A stretch of DNA of 64,000 bases from Saccharopolyspora shandongensis (lineage in GTDB: Bacteria; Actinomycetota; Actinomycetes; Mycobacteriales; Pseudonocardiaceae): positions 62,001 to 126,000 of the forward strand of contig NZ_FNOK01000002.1 in the NCBI RefSeq assembly GCF_900106995.1, read 5' to 3'. Shown here in pieces: positions 1 through 7,682 of the stretch. The notes beneath the pieces were generated by a model, which did not search any database, was not told the origin of the DNA, and saw only the letters and a program-made list of their open reading frames with translations. The position numbers and the translations under genes are program-made. Every line of letters begins with the position of its first letter. The stretch's first letter is position 1.

Positions 1-1362
1 CGCGATGCGGCGCCGCCACTCGGCCGGGTCCAGCTCGGCGATGTCCACGCCGTCGCAGGTGATCGTGCCGCTTTCCGGGGCGGCGAAGCCGAGCAGCACC
101 GACATCGTCGTCGACTTGCCGCTGCCGCTCGGCCCGATGCCGTCGAAGCCCTCCAGCCGCACGATCTCGCCGGGCCGCGCCACGAAGCTCAGGCCGTCCG
201 GCGCGAACCCGTCCCGCCGCCGCACGCGCAGCCCAGCCACCCGCACCGTCGCAGGCCCGTCGGAGCGAACGGACCGTTCACGCCGATAGACGAGGTCAAC
301 GGTCCGTTCGCGCGAACCCACCCCACTCGGGGCGAACGGACCGCGCGAGGTGAACGGACCGTTCGCCTCGTCCAGCGATGCGGACGTGGCGTTCGCCTCG
401 CCGCGCGAAGCGCCGCCGCTCACGATCTCGTCGACCCGGCGGACCGCTTCGACGCCGTCTTCGCTCGCGTGGTGCGCCGCTCCCGCCGCGCGCAGCGGCA
501 GGTAGCACTCCGGCGCGAGGACCAGCACCAGCAGGCCCGTCGCCAGGTCGAGGTCGCCGGAGACCAGCCGCAGGCCGATGCCGACCGCCACCATCGCCAC
601 CGACAGCGACGACAGCAGCTCCAGGACCAGCGCGGAGAGGAAGGCGATGCGCAGCGTCGCGATCGTGGTGCGTCGGTGCGAGTCGCTGACGCGGCGGACC
701 ACCTCGCCCTGCGCCCGCGCCCGCCCGAACGCCGTCAGCACCGGCAGCGCCCGGATCAGCTCCAGCAGTTGCCCGGACAGGCGCTGCACCGCATCGGCGG
801 CGCGCGAGGTGCGCTGCTCGGTGTACTTGCCGACGAGCCACGCGAACAGCGGGATCAGCGGCACGGTGATCACGATGACCAGCGCGGAAACCCAGTCGGA
901 GAACAGGATCCAGGCCCCCACCAACGGCGGCACCACCGCGGCGGTCACCAGCGCGGGCAGGTACTTGGTGAAGTACGCGTCGAGCGCGTCGAGGCCCTTG
1001 GTGGCGAGCGCGGTCAGCTCGGCCGGGCCGCGCCGGTGGATCCACTCCGGGCCCCGCCGCAGCGCGGAATCCAGCAGCAGGCCGCGCAGCTCCTCCTTCG
1101 CGCCCGCCGCCGCCCGGGCCGACACCGACTCGGTCGCCCAGCCCAGCGCGGCCCGCGCCACCACCGCACCGGCCAGCACCACCAGGTAGTCGCCGATCTC
1201 CGCCGGCGAGGCGGCCCTGGTCACGACGGCCGCGAGCGCGCTGCCCAACGCCCAGGCCTGCACGATCAACGCGGCCGCGTTGCCGACGGAGAGCAGCCCG
1301 GCCACGACGAGCGCGCGCCGAGCCGACCCCGAAAGCCGGGGCAGAGCTCCCAGCGGACCCAT
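1..1362 (-). CDS. cydD: CydD-type ABC transporter ATP-binding/permease protein (partial, runs off left edge)
   Basis: Half-transporter of the CydDC family, which exports thiols and is needed to assemble cytochrome bd oxidase in the cytoplasmic membrane. The ATG at 1362 follows AGGAG with six-base spacing, and an in-frame TAG lies just upstream. About 454 codons are visible: a transmembrane domain at residues ~15-320, then a nucleotide-binding domain with Walker A GPSGSGKST at ~410-418. The signature motif and Walker B lie beyond the edge. It follows cydA and cydB on the same strand, which is the main reason for the name. Oddities: residues ~331-367, the linker between the domains, are encoded by two GAACGG/CCGTTC hairpin repeats otherwise seen between genes. 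The stretch before Walker A (RLEGFDGI) also looks a few residues longer than usual. It could be a fused CydDC gene; the edge hides this. Confidence 0.85.
   Translation of the reverse strand, partial: MGPLGALPRLSGSARRALVVAGLLSVGNAAALIVQAWALGSALAAVVTRAASPAEIGDYLVVLAGAVVARAALGWATESVSARAAAGAKEELRGLLLDSALRRGPEWIHRRGPAELTALATKGLDALDAYFTKYLPALVTAAVVPPLVGAWILFSDWVSALVIVITVPLIPLFAWLVGKYTEQRTSRAADAVQRLSGQLLELIRALPVLTAFGRARAQGEVVRRVSDSHRRTTIATLRIAFLSALVLELLSSLSVAMVAVGIGLRLVSGDLDLATGLLVLVLAPECYLPLRAAGAAHHASEDGVEAVRRVDEIVSGGASRGEANATSASLDEANGPFTSRGPFAPSGVGSRERTVDLVYRRERSVRSDGPATVRVAGLRVRRRDGFAPDGLSFVARPGEIVRLEGFDGIGPSGSGKSTTMSVLLGFAAPESGTITCDGVDIAELDPAEWRRRIA
262..369. repeat. GAACGG/CCGTTC hairpin repeats inside cydD
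   Basis: Two units (262-314 and 331-369) of the hairpin family seen at 16961, 62208, 62333 and 62454. Here they lie within the cydD reading frame and stay open, encoding residues ~331-367. Each unit carries GGAGCGAACGGACCGTTC-like arms. Confidence 0.8.
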
Positions 1363-1395
1363 CAAGAACTCCTAGTCGAATCGCCAGGTCACGGG

Positions 1396-1439
1396 CCGTG
1401 CGTACTTTCTGTCGCTATGGCAACACAAAGCACGCACGG
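1396..1439. repeat. GTGCTTTG-type palindromic repeat, copy 1
   Basis: Two 20-base arms (1396-1415 and 1420-1439; 17 of 20 positions pair) flank a TATG loop, in the gap between cydB and cydD. A close relative at 7508-7553 has the same loop, and both are followed by ACCTGACCAG. It could act as an attenuating hairpin between cydB and cydD, or simply be a dispersed repeat. Confidence 0.8.
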
Positions 1440-1459
1440 GACCTGACCAGCGGAAACCG

Positions 1460-2473
1460 TCAGGCACTGGGCACGTGCACCGGCGGGATGTGCTTGGTGC
1501 CGATGCGCTTGCGGAACACCCAGTACGTCCAGCCCTGGTAGATCAGCACCGCCGGCGTGCCGAAGGCAGCCACCCAGGTCATCACGGTCAGCGTGTACGG
1601 GCTGGACGCGGTGTCCGCGATGGACAGCGACCACGCCGGGTCCAGGGTGGACGGGATCACGTTCGGCCACAGCGCGCCGAACAGGGTCACCACCACGCCG
1701 GCCAGCGCCACGCCCTGCAGCGCGAACGCCTGGCCGTCCCGCCACTGGTACAGCCGGGCCAGCCCGGCCAGCGCCGCGACCAGCGCGATCACCAGCGGCA
1801 CCCAGGTCCAGGTCTCGCCCTCCCGGAGTTGCGCGATGAACACCAGCGCGATCACCGGCAGCAGCAGCGGCACCCCGGCCATCAGCGCGAACCGCCGCGC
1901 CCGCTCCCGGATCTCGCCCTCGGTCTTGAGCGACAGGAACACCGCGCCGTGCAGCAGCGAGAACCCGCACACCGCGAGGGCGCCGATCACGTTCGGCACC
2001 GTGAAGATCGTCCACCAGGCGCCGACCCGGTCGCCGTTGGCGTCCAGCGGCAGCCCGAAGACGCTCGCGGACAGCACCAGCCCCACGATCAGCGGCGAGA
2101 TCCACGAGGCGAGCACGATCACCACGTCCCAGTTGCGCCGCCAGCGGACGGTGTCCACCTTGCCGCGGTACTCGAACGCCACGCCCCGCCCGATCAACGC
2201 CACCAGCAGCAGCAGGAACGGCAGGTAGGCCGTGCTGAACAGGGACGCGTACCAGCCCGGGAAGGCGGCGAACGTCGCGCCGCCCGCGACGATCAACCAG
2301 ACCTCGTTGCCGTCCCACACCGGGCCGATCGTGTTGATCAGCACCCGCCGCTCCTCGTTGCGGCGGCCCAGCACCGGCAGCAGCATGCCGACGCCGAAGT
2401 CGAAGCCCTCCAGGAACAGGTAGCCCAGCCACAGCAGGGCGATCAAGCAGAACCAGAAGGTGGGCAGATCCAT
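1460..2473 (-). CDS. cydB: Cytochrome bd ubiquinol oxidase subunit II
   Basis: Subunit II of cytochrome bd, the high-affinity terminal quinol oxidase of the cytoplasmic membrane. The product of 337 residues is normal for CydB. It begins MDLPTFWFCLIALLWLGYLF, matching the family's first helix, and contains the GFDFGVGMLLP motif near residue 25. About eight hydrophobic segments follow. It starts 15 bases after the cydA stop, so the two are one operon, and cydD follows after the palindromic repeat at 1396-1439. The ATG at 2473 is the natural start although its ribosome site is weak, which suggests coupling to cydA. Confidence 0.96.
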   Translation of the reverse strand: MDLPTFWFCLIALLWLGYLFLEGFDFGVGMLLPVLGRRNEERRVLINTIGPVWDGNEVWLIVAGGATFAAFPGWYASLFSTAYLPFLLLLVALIGRGVAFEYRGKVDTVRWRRNWDVVIVLASWISPLIVGLVLSASVFGLPLDANGDRVGAWWTIFTVPNVIGALAVCGFSLLHGAVFLSLKTEGEIRERARRFALMAGVPLLLPVIALVFIAQLREGETWTWVPLVIALVAALAGLARLYQWRDGQAFALQGVALAGVVVTLFGALWPNVIPSTLDPAWSLSIADTASSPYTLTVMTWVAAFGTPAVLIYQGWTYWVFRKRIGTKHIPPVHVPSA

Positions 2474-2488
2474 CGCAGGTGCAGCCTC

Positions 2489-3994
2489 TCAGTACGCGAA
2501 GGACAGGGCTTCGTCGCCGGACTTCTCCTCGCCCTCCGGCGGTTTCGGCGGCATCACCCCGTCGAAGCCGCCGCGCACGTAGCGGACGATCAGGAAGATC
2601 TCCACGACCGCGAGCACCCCGTACAGCACGGTCAGGGCGATCACCGAGGTCAGCATCTCGCCGGGATGCACCCCGGCCGACACGGCCGACGCGGTGAACA
2701 TCCACACGCCGTCGACGCCGGACGCATCGGGGTTGGGCACCACCACGAACGGCTGGCGGCCCATCTCGGTGAACACCCAGCCGGCGATGTTGCCGGCGAA
2801 CGGCAGCGCGATGCTCAGCACCGCCAGCGGCGCCCACCACTTGCCCGGCGGGAACTTCCGCTTGCGGGTCAACCAGAGCACGAACACCGCGCCGAGCGCG
2901 GCCAGGCCGCCGAAGCCGATCATGAACCGGAAGCCCCAGTAGGTCACCGGCAGGTTCGGCGTGTAGTCGATCGGCTGCCCCGCGAACGAGCCCAGCCGCG
3001 GGTCGTCCGGGTAGTGCGTGCCGTACTTTGCCTGGTACTCCGGGATCAGCGCCTGCACGCCCTTGACCTCGCTGGAGAAGTCGCCTTCGGCGAGGTAGGA
3101 CAGGATGTAGGGCACCGTGATGCTCTTGACGTTCTCGCAGTCGGGCCGGCTGACGTCGCCGATCGCGAAGATCGAGAAGCTGGCGGGTGCCTCGCTGTGG
3201 CACAGCGCCTCCGCGGAGGCCATCTTCATGGGCTGCTGCTGGAACATCAGCTTGCCCTGGATGTCACCGGAGATCGCCAGCCCGGCGAAGGCGATCACCG
3301 CGACCCACGCGCCCAGCCGCAGCGAGCCGTGCCAGGCGCGGCGGTCCTCGTCGTCCGGGCCGGACTTGCGGTGGTGGCGGGCGATCTGCCAGGCGGCGAT
3401 GCCGATCAGGAACGAGCCGGCGACCGCGAAGCAGCCGAACACGGTGTGCGGGAACGCGGCGAGCACGGTGTTGTTGCCCAGCACCGCCCAGATCGAGGTC
3501 AGCCGGGGCCTGCCGTCGACCATCTCGATGCCGACCGGGTGCTGCATCCACGAGTTGGCGGCCAGGATGAAGTACGCGGACAGCACGGTGGCCAGCGAGA
3601 ACGCCCAGGCGCACGCCAGGTGCACGCCCTTGGACAGCCGGTCCCAGCCGAAGATCCACAGGCCGAGGAAGGTCGACTCGACGAAGAACGCGAGCAGGCC
3701 CTCCATGGCCAGCGGCGCGCCGAAGACGTCGCCGACGAAGCGCGAGTAGGAGCTCCAGGCCATGCCGAACTGGAACTCCTGCACGATGCCGGTGACCACG
3801 CCCATGGCGAAGTTGATCAGCATCAACTTGCCCCAGAACTTGGTCATCTTCAGGTAGCGCTGCTTGCCGGTGCGGTACCAAGCGGTCTGCATGCCGGCGA
3901 CCAAGATCGCCAGCCCGATGGTCAGCGGCACCATCAGGAAGTGGTAGACGGTAGTGATCCCGAACTGCCATCGGGCGATGTCGAGCAGATCCAC
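2489..3994 (-). CDS. cydA: Cytochrome bd ubiquinol oxidase subunit I
   Basis: Subunit I of cytochrome bd, carrying the haems and the quinol site. The GTG at 3994 gives VDLLDIARWQFGITTVYHF, the family's N terminus with the haem-ligand His at residue ~18, and GGTGGAG lies just upstream. The frame stays open to an ATG at 4036, but those 14 extra codons look unlike the family. Product 501 residues. Also visible are the Glu-rich helix GAPLAMEGLLAFFVEST, the ANSWMQHPVG segment and the GRQPF motif. The quinol loop appears to be the short type. First gene of cydABD. An upstream palindrome at 4073-4088 is a possible operator; no Rex-type site was seen. Confidence 0.96.
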   Translation of the reverse strand: MDLLDIARWQFGITTVYHFLMVPLTIGLAILVAGMQTAWYRTGKQRYLKMTKFWGKLMLINFAMGVVTGIVQEFQFGMAWSSYSRFVGDVFGAPLAMEGLLAFFVESTFLGLWIFGWDRLSKGVHLACAWAFSLATVLSAYFILAANSWMQHPVGIEMVDGRPRLTSIWAVLGNNTVLAAFPHTVFGCFAVAGSFLIGIAAWQIARHHRKSGPDDEDRRAWHGSLRLGAWVAVIAFAGLAISGDIQGKLMFQQQPMKMASAEALCHSEAPASFSIFAIGDVSRPDCENVKSITVPYILSYLAEGDFSSEVKGVQALIPEYQAKYGTHYPDDPRLGSFAGQPIDYTPNLPVTYWGFRFMIGFGGLAALGAVFVLWLTRKRKFPPGKWWAPLAVLSIALPFAGNIAGWVFTEMGRQPFVVVPNPDASGVDGVWMFTASAVSAGVHPGEMLTSVIALTVLYGVLAVVEIFLIVRYVRGGFDGVMPPKPPEGEEKSGDEALSFAY

Positions 3995-4072
3995 GACTCC
4001 ACCCTGCCGCCCCGTGCAACGAATGCGCAGAGGCAAGGGCCCTATCTCGCCCGGTCGAGGGTCCTGTCCTGG

Positions 4073-4088
4073 ACGGGACCTTGGTCCC
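4073..4088. promoter_or_regulatory. 16-bp palindrome upstream of cydA
   Basis: CGGGACCTTGGTCCCG is a perfect palindrome about 80 bases upstream of the cydA start and 125 bases upstream of the divergent sigma-factor gene. It may be an operator. It does not match the Rex or other redox-regulator sites I know. Confidence 0.4.
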
Positions 4089-4213
4089 GGTCACGTAGAG
4101 CAGCCGAAATCACCGGATCGATTACTTGTACCAAGCTATCGAGCGACGCGAAAGACCTCGGCGTGAAAACGCCGACCGAAAACCGTTCCGGCCGCCCGTG
4201 CGTCTAGAGGTGT

Positions 4214-4753
4214 GTGCGCGATCAAGAGCGGGAAGACGAGCGGTTGCTCAGGCGAGTCGCGCGCGGCGACCGGGCCGCCTTCGACGAGCTCTACGAGCGC
4301 AACGCGGGCTGGCTGGCGGTCCGGCTGCGCCGCCGCTGCGGTGATCCCGAACTGGCCGCCGAGGTGCTGCAGGACTGCTTCCTGACGGCGTGGCGTTCGG
4401 CCGCCGGATTCGATCCGTCGCGCAGCGTCGCCGGCTGGCTGTGGACCATCGCGACGAGCCGGTTGATCGACGCGCACCGCCGCCGCAACGTCCGCATACA
4501 GCCCGTCGGAGAGCCGGTCGATTCGGCGATCACCGCGGAATCCGCGGAGGACGAGGTGCTGGCCCGGGCCCTCAGCCCCGAGCTGACCCGCGCCCTGCAC
4601 CGGCTCTCCCCCGAACTCCGGGCGGTCCTGCAGGCCACCGTGCTCGACGGCCGGACCGTGCGGGAGACCGCCGAGCTGCTCGGCATCCCCGAGGGCACGG
4701 TCAAGACCCGCGCGCGCAAAGCCCGCCACATCCTGAAGGAGGCACTCGCATGA
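4214..4753 (+). CDS. ECF-type RNA polymerase sigma factor
   Basis: Extracytoplasmic-function sigma factor of 179 residues. Region 2 is visible at ~20-85 (DRAAFDELYERNAGWLAVRL ... AWRSAAGF, with GWLWTIATSRLIDAHRRR). Region 4 lies at ~120-175, with the helix-turn-helix RTVRETAELLGIPEGTVKTR. The GTG at 4214 is the probable start. Its last bases overlap the next gene (ATGA at 4750-4753), whose product carries an anti-sigma zinc finger, so the pair is very likely a sigma/anti-sigma module. It is divergent from cydA. The downstream ABC exporter is probably part of the same operon. The signal is unknown. Confidence 0.93.
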   Translation: MRDQEREDERLLRRVARGDRAAFDELYERNAGWLAVRLRRRCGDPELAAEVLQDCFLTAWRSAAGFDPSRSVAGWLWTIATSRLIDAHRRRNVRIQPVGEPVDSAITAESAEDEVLARALSPELTRALHRLSPELRAVLQATVLDGRTVRETAELLGIPEGTVKTRARKARHILKEALA

Positions 4754-5553
4754 CGCACGAGCACTTCCCCGCGTCCACCCTGCGTGCCTACGCCGCGGGC
4801 CTGCTGCCGGAGGCGGACGAGGTCGAGGACCACGCCCTCGACTGCGCCGCCTGCCGACGGCTGATCAACGAAGCGGCGTCCGGCGATCCGGTGGTGTTGC
4901 AGGCGCAGGCCGGGCTCGCCACGCTCCCCCCGCAGTTCCCGCGGCCGAGCCGGTGGCGCCGGCTGCGGGTGCTGCTCAACGCCGCCCCCGCGGTGCGCGG
5001 CGCCTGGCTGTTCGCCGTGCTCGTCGCGCTGGCCTGCGCCGTCGGGATGGACCTGCTCACCATCGACGAACCCGGCGGCTGGTGGTCGCAGCACGGCTCC
5101 GCGCTGCTGCTGATCGCGCCGATCCTGCCCGTCGCCGGGGTTGCGCTGTGCTTCGGCAGGCTGGGCGACCCGGCCTACGAGATCACCGCCGGCACCGCGC
5201 TGGGTGGGTTGCCGCTGCTCCTCTGGCGCACCCTGTCGATCCTGCTGACCACCGTGCCCGCGAGCGCGGTGATCGGCGCGATCACCGGCCGGACATCGAT
5301 CGCCGGCTGGCTGCTGCCGTGCCTGGCGCTGACCGGCCTGACCCTGGCGCTCGGTTCGCGGTTCCGGCTCGAACCGGTGGCGGCCGCCGTCGCCGTCGGC
5401 TGGCTGGTGCTCGCCGGCGGCCCGCTGGTCCGCGACCAGGTGCCGGTGCTGCTCGACCGGCCGCTGCCGCTGCTGTGGTCGTCGCTGATCGTCCTGTCCG
5501 CCGCGGTGCTCTACCTCCGCCGCACGAACTTCCGGCACACGTCGAGGAGCTGA
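4750..5553 (+). CDS. Zinc-finger anti-sigma factor, multi-pass membrane protein
   Basis: Predicted partner of the sigma factor just upstream (4-base stop-start overlap). The 267-residue product has an N-terminal anti-sigma zinc finger, HALDCAACRRL (His-x3-Cys-x2-Cys), at residues ~27-37. About six hydrophobic helices follow between ~85 and 260, giving a cytosolic sensor head on a membrane domain. In this family the finger holds the sigma factor inactive until a signal arrives. The extended membrane part is unusual, since many such proteins have one helix. An ABC transporter follows four bases later, suggesting that export or membrane state is what is sensed. That last point is inference. Confidence 0.85.
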   Translation: MTHEHFPASTLRAYAAGLLPEADEVEDHALDCAACRRLINEAASGDPVVLQAQAGLATLPPQFPRPSRWRRLRVLLNAAPAVRGAWLFAVLVALACAVGMDLLTIDEPGGWWSQHGSALLLIAPILPVAGVALCFGRLGDPAYEITAGTALGGLPLLLWRTLSILLTTVPASAVIGAITGRTSIAGWLLPCLALTGLTLALGSRFRLEPVAAAVAVGWLVLAGGPLVRDQVPVLLDRPLPLLWSSLIVLSAAVLYLRRTNFRHTSRS

Positions 5554-5557
5554 AACG

Positions 5558-6283
5558 GTGACCGCCATCGAGATCCAGGACCTGACCGTGCGATTCGGCC
5601 GCCGCCGCGCGCTCGACGCGATCACCGCGGACTTCGGCACCGGCGTGCACGGCCTGCTCGGGCCCAACGGCGCCGGGAAGTCGACGCTGATGCGGGTGCT
5701 GGCCACGCTGACCGCGCCCTCCGGCGGCTCGGTCCGGCTGCTCGGCCACCCGTCGTCCGACGCCGACCTGCGCCCGCTCCGGCGCGAAATCGGCTACCTG
5801 CCGCAGGAATTCGGCTGGTACCCGAGGTTCACCGCGCGCGAGTTCGTGGAGCACTTCGGGTGGCTGAAGGAGGTCCCGGCCGCCGAGCTGATGCCCGCCG
5901 TGGACCGGTCGCTGCGGCGCGTCGGGCTCGGCGACCGCGCCGACGAGAAGCTGAAGCGCCTCTCCGGCGGGATGCGGCGGCGCGTCGGCATCGCGCAGGC
6001 CATCGTCAACGATCCCCGGCTCCTGCTGCTCGACGAGCCGACCGCCGGGCTCGATCCCGAGCAGCAGGACGAGTTCCGCGAGCTGCTGCGCGAGCTCGGA
6101 CGAGATCGGTGCGTCGTGCTCGCCACGCACCTCATGGGCGATGCGGAGGCATGCGATCGGGTGCTGGTGCTGGACGCGGGTCGGCCGGTCTTCCAGGGGA
6201 CGCCCGCAGAGCTGGCCGACGGTGGCAAGCTGGCGGACGGCTACCGCGCGGTGCTGGGTGCGAGCCGGGCGGGCGCGGCATGA
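5558..6283 (+). CDS. ABC transporter ATP-binding protein
   Basis: Cytoplasmic ATPase of an ABC-2-type exporter, 241 residues. Walker A GPNGAGKST is at ~37-45, the Q-loop region at ~80 (GYLPQEFGWYPRFTAREFVE), signature LSGGMRRRVGIAQAI at ~138, Walker B LLLLDEPTAGLDP at ~158, and the switch histidine in ATHLMGDAEACDR. GTG start four bases after the anti-sigma gene. Its stop overlaps the next gene (ATGA). Substrate cannot be told; the family includes drug, lipid and peptide exporters. Confidence 0.93.
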   Translation: MTAIEIQDLTVRFGRRRALDAITADFGTGVHGLLGPNGAGKSTLMRVLATLTAPSGGSVRLLGHPSSDADLRPLRREIGYLPQEFGWYPRFTAREFVEHFGWLKEVPAAELMPAVDRSLRRVGLGDRADEKLKRLSGGMRRRVGIAQAIVNDPRLLLLDEPTAGLDPEQQDEFRELLRELGRDRCVVLATHLMGDAEACDRVLVLDAGRPVFQGTPAELADGGKLADGYRAVLGASRAGAA

Positions 6284-7485
6284 ACAGGGCCTTCCGGAAC
6301 GAGTTCTACTGCGGCACTGCGGGCCCGCTCGCGATGACGATGCTGATATCGCTGGTCGCGGCGCTGTTCCTGCAACCGTGGTGGGCGGGTAGCTGGAACG
6401 ATCTCGCCGTGGTCGTCCGCACCGATCTGATCTTCACCTGGCCGCTGGTGGCGACTGCCGGCGCGTGGGCCGCGGGCAGGGAGATCCGGCGCGGCACCGA
6501 GGAGCTCCTGGCGACGGTGCCCCGGCCGAGTTGGCAACCGTTCCTCGTGTCGTGGGCGGCGCTCACGCTGGGCGCGGTGCTCGGCATCGCGACAGCGTGG
6601 GGAATCGCGGCGATCTTCGTCCTCCCGATCGCCACCGCCGACAGCGGCGGCTGGATCGCGGCGCTGCTGGTCTGCGCCCCGGCGCACGGCTCTGGAGCCG
6701 CCTTCGGCATGGCGCTGGGCCGGCTCGTCCGGTGGCGACTGGTCGTCCTGCTGGCCCCGGTGCTGGCAGTTCTGGCGTACACGACGGCCAGCTGGGCGAG
6801 TTGGATGGTGGGGTACGACTCGCTGCTCGCCGCACAGGTCTCCAGCGGGTCGATGTACACGGTGCCGTCGAGCGCGCTGCAGGCGATGTGGTTCGCGGCG
6901 ATCGCGGCGACTTTCCTCGTCCTGGCCGTGTCACGTCGGCGGTGGCTCGTGCTGGTGCCGGTGGCACTAGTCGCCGCGCTGACACTGCTGATCGCGTCGG
7001 TCCCGCCGAACCGGCACGTGGTGGCCGATCCGGTGGCGATGCAGGAGGTGTGCACGACGCGCGGGCCGACGATCTGCGTCGCGCGCTACCAGGAGCACGT
7101 GCTCGACCAGCTCGCCGAGCTCGCCCAGCCGATGCTGGAGAAGCTCCACGGCATCCCAGGTGCTCCCGAGGAACTGCGGTTCCGGAGCGCGGCGGACCCG
7201 GAACTGCCCTCGTACCACTACGTCACGACCGCCACCGGGCGGCTCGCGGATCCCGTGCACGAGCGCGAATTGCTGGCGGGCATGTTGGTCGGCACGATCC
7301 CGCACTGCGACGGCGAACCCTTCTACCGGGCTTTCTCAGTCGCTGGTTCCTGGCTGGCCGACGACGTGGAAGGCGCGAAGCGACTGCTCGGGAACGGCAG
7401 GGTCCCGGATCGCGAATGGATGACCGCCTATTACGCGGCACGCGTAGGTTGCGACACCGATGCGACCTCGGCACTGCTGGATTAG
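6280..7485 (+). CDS. Membrane protein, presumed ABC exporter permease with C-terminal soluble domain
   Basis: Begins by overlapping the ATPase stop (ATGA at 6280-6283). The 401-residue product has about six to seven hydrophobic segments in residues ~15-240. A soluble domain of ~155 residues follows, with cysteines at EVCTTRGPTICVARY, at TIPHCDGEP and at RVGCDTDATS near the C terminus. I do not recognise a named family. The gene order (sigma, anti-sigma, ATPase, this) makes it the probable membrane partner of the ATPase. The cysteines suggest an extracytoplasmic, possibly disulfide-bonded tail. Last gene of the operon; a hairpin repeat follows 22 bases later. Confidence 0.75.
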   Translation: MNRAFRNEFYCGTAGPLAMTMLISLVAALFLQPWWAGSWNDLAVVVRTDLIFTWPLVATAGAWAAGREIRRGTEELLATVPRPSWQPFLVSWAALTLGAVLGIATAWGIAAIFVLPIATADSGGWIAALLVCAPAHGSGAAFGMALGRLVRWRLVVLLAPVLAVLAYTTASWASWMVGYDSLLAAQVSSGSMYTVPSSALQAMWFAAIAATFLVLAVSRRRWLVLVPVALVAALTLLIASVPPNRHVVADPVAMQEVCTTRGPTICVARYQEHVLDQLAELAQPMLEKLHGIPGAPEELRFRSAADPELPSYHYVTTATGRLADPVHERELLAGMLVGTIPHCDGEPFYRAFSVAGSWLADDVEGAKRLLGNGRVPDREWMTAYYAARVGCDTDATSALLD

Positions 7486-7507
7486 CGAACGTTTCGCCCG
7501 GTAGGCA

Positions 7508-7553
7508 CCCGTGCACGTTTTGTGTCGCTATGGCAGCACAAAACACGCACGGG
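7508..7553. repeat. GTGCTTTG-type palindromic repeat, copy 2
   Basis: Arms 7508-7528 and 7533-7553 (17 of 21 positions pair) around a TATG loop, followed by ACCTGACCAGC as in copy 1 at 1396-1439. Arm bases differ from copy 1 but pairing is kept. It lies between the ABC operon and the GT39 gene and might end transcription of the former, though no T-run follows. Confidence 0.8.
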
Positions 7554-7682
7554 ACCTGACCAGCACAAACCGAACCTCATGGGTTTCGTCCGGAACATGC
7601 CGGCGAAACCGCGAAAAACCTCTCGTCGGCCGGAAATCCCATTCCGGCCGGTACCTCCGCGCGCCCGGAAAGGGATCCACCC

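Noticed and set aside
10..289. Rightward reading frame of 94 codons at the left edge
   Set aside because: Antisense to the clear CydD ATPase domain; high GC keeps all frames open.
4073..4088. Rex operator for the cyd operon
   Set aside because: The palindrome does not contain the TTGTGA/TCACAA halves expected for Rex.
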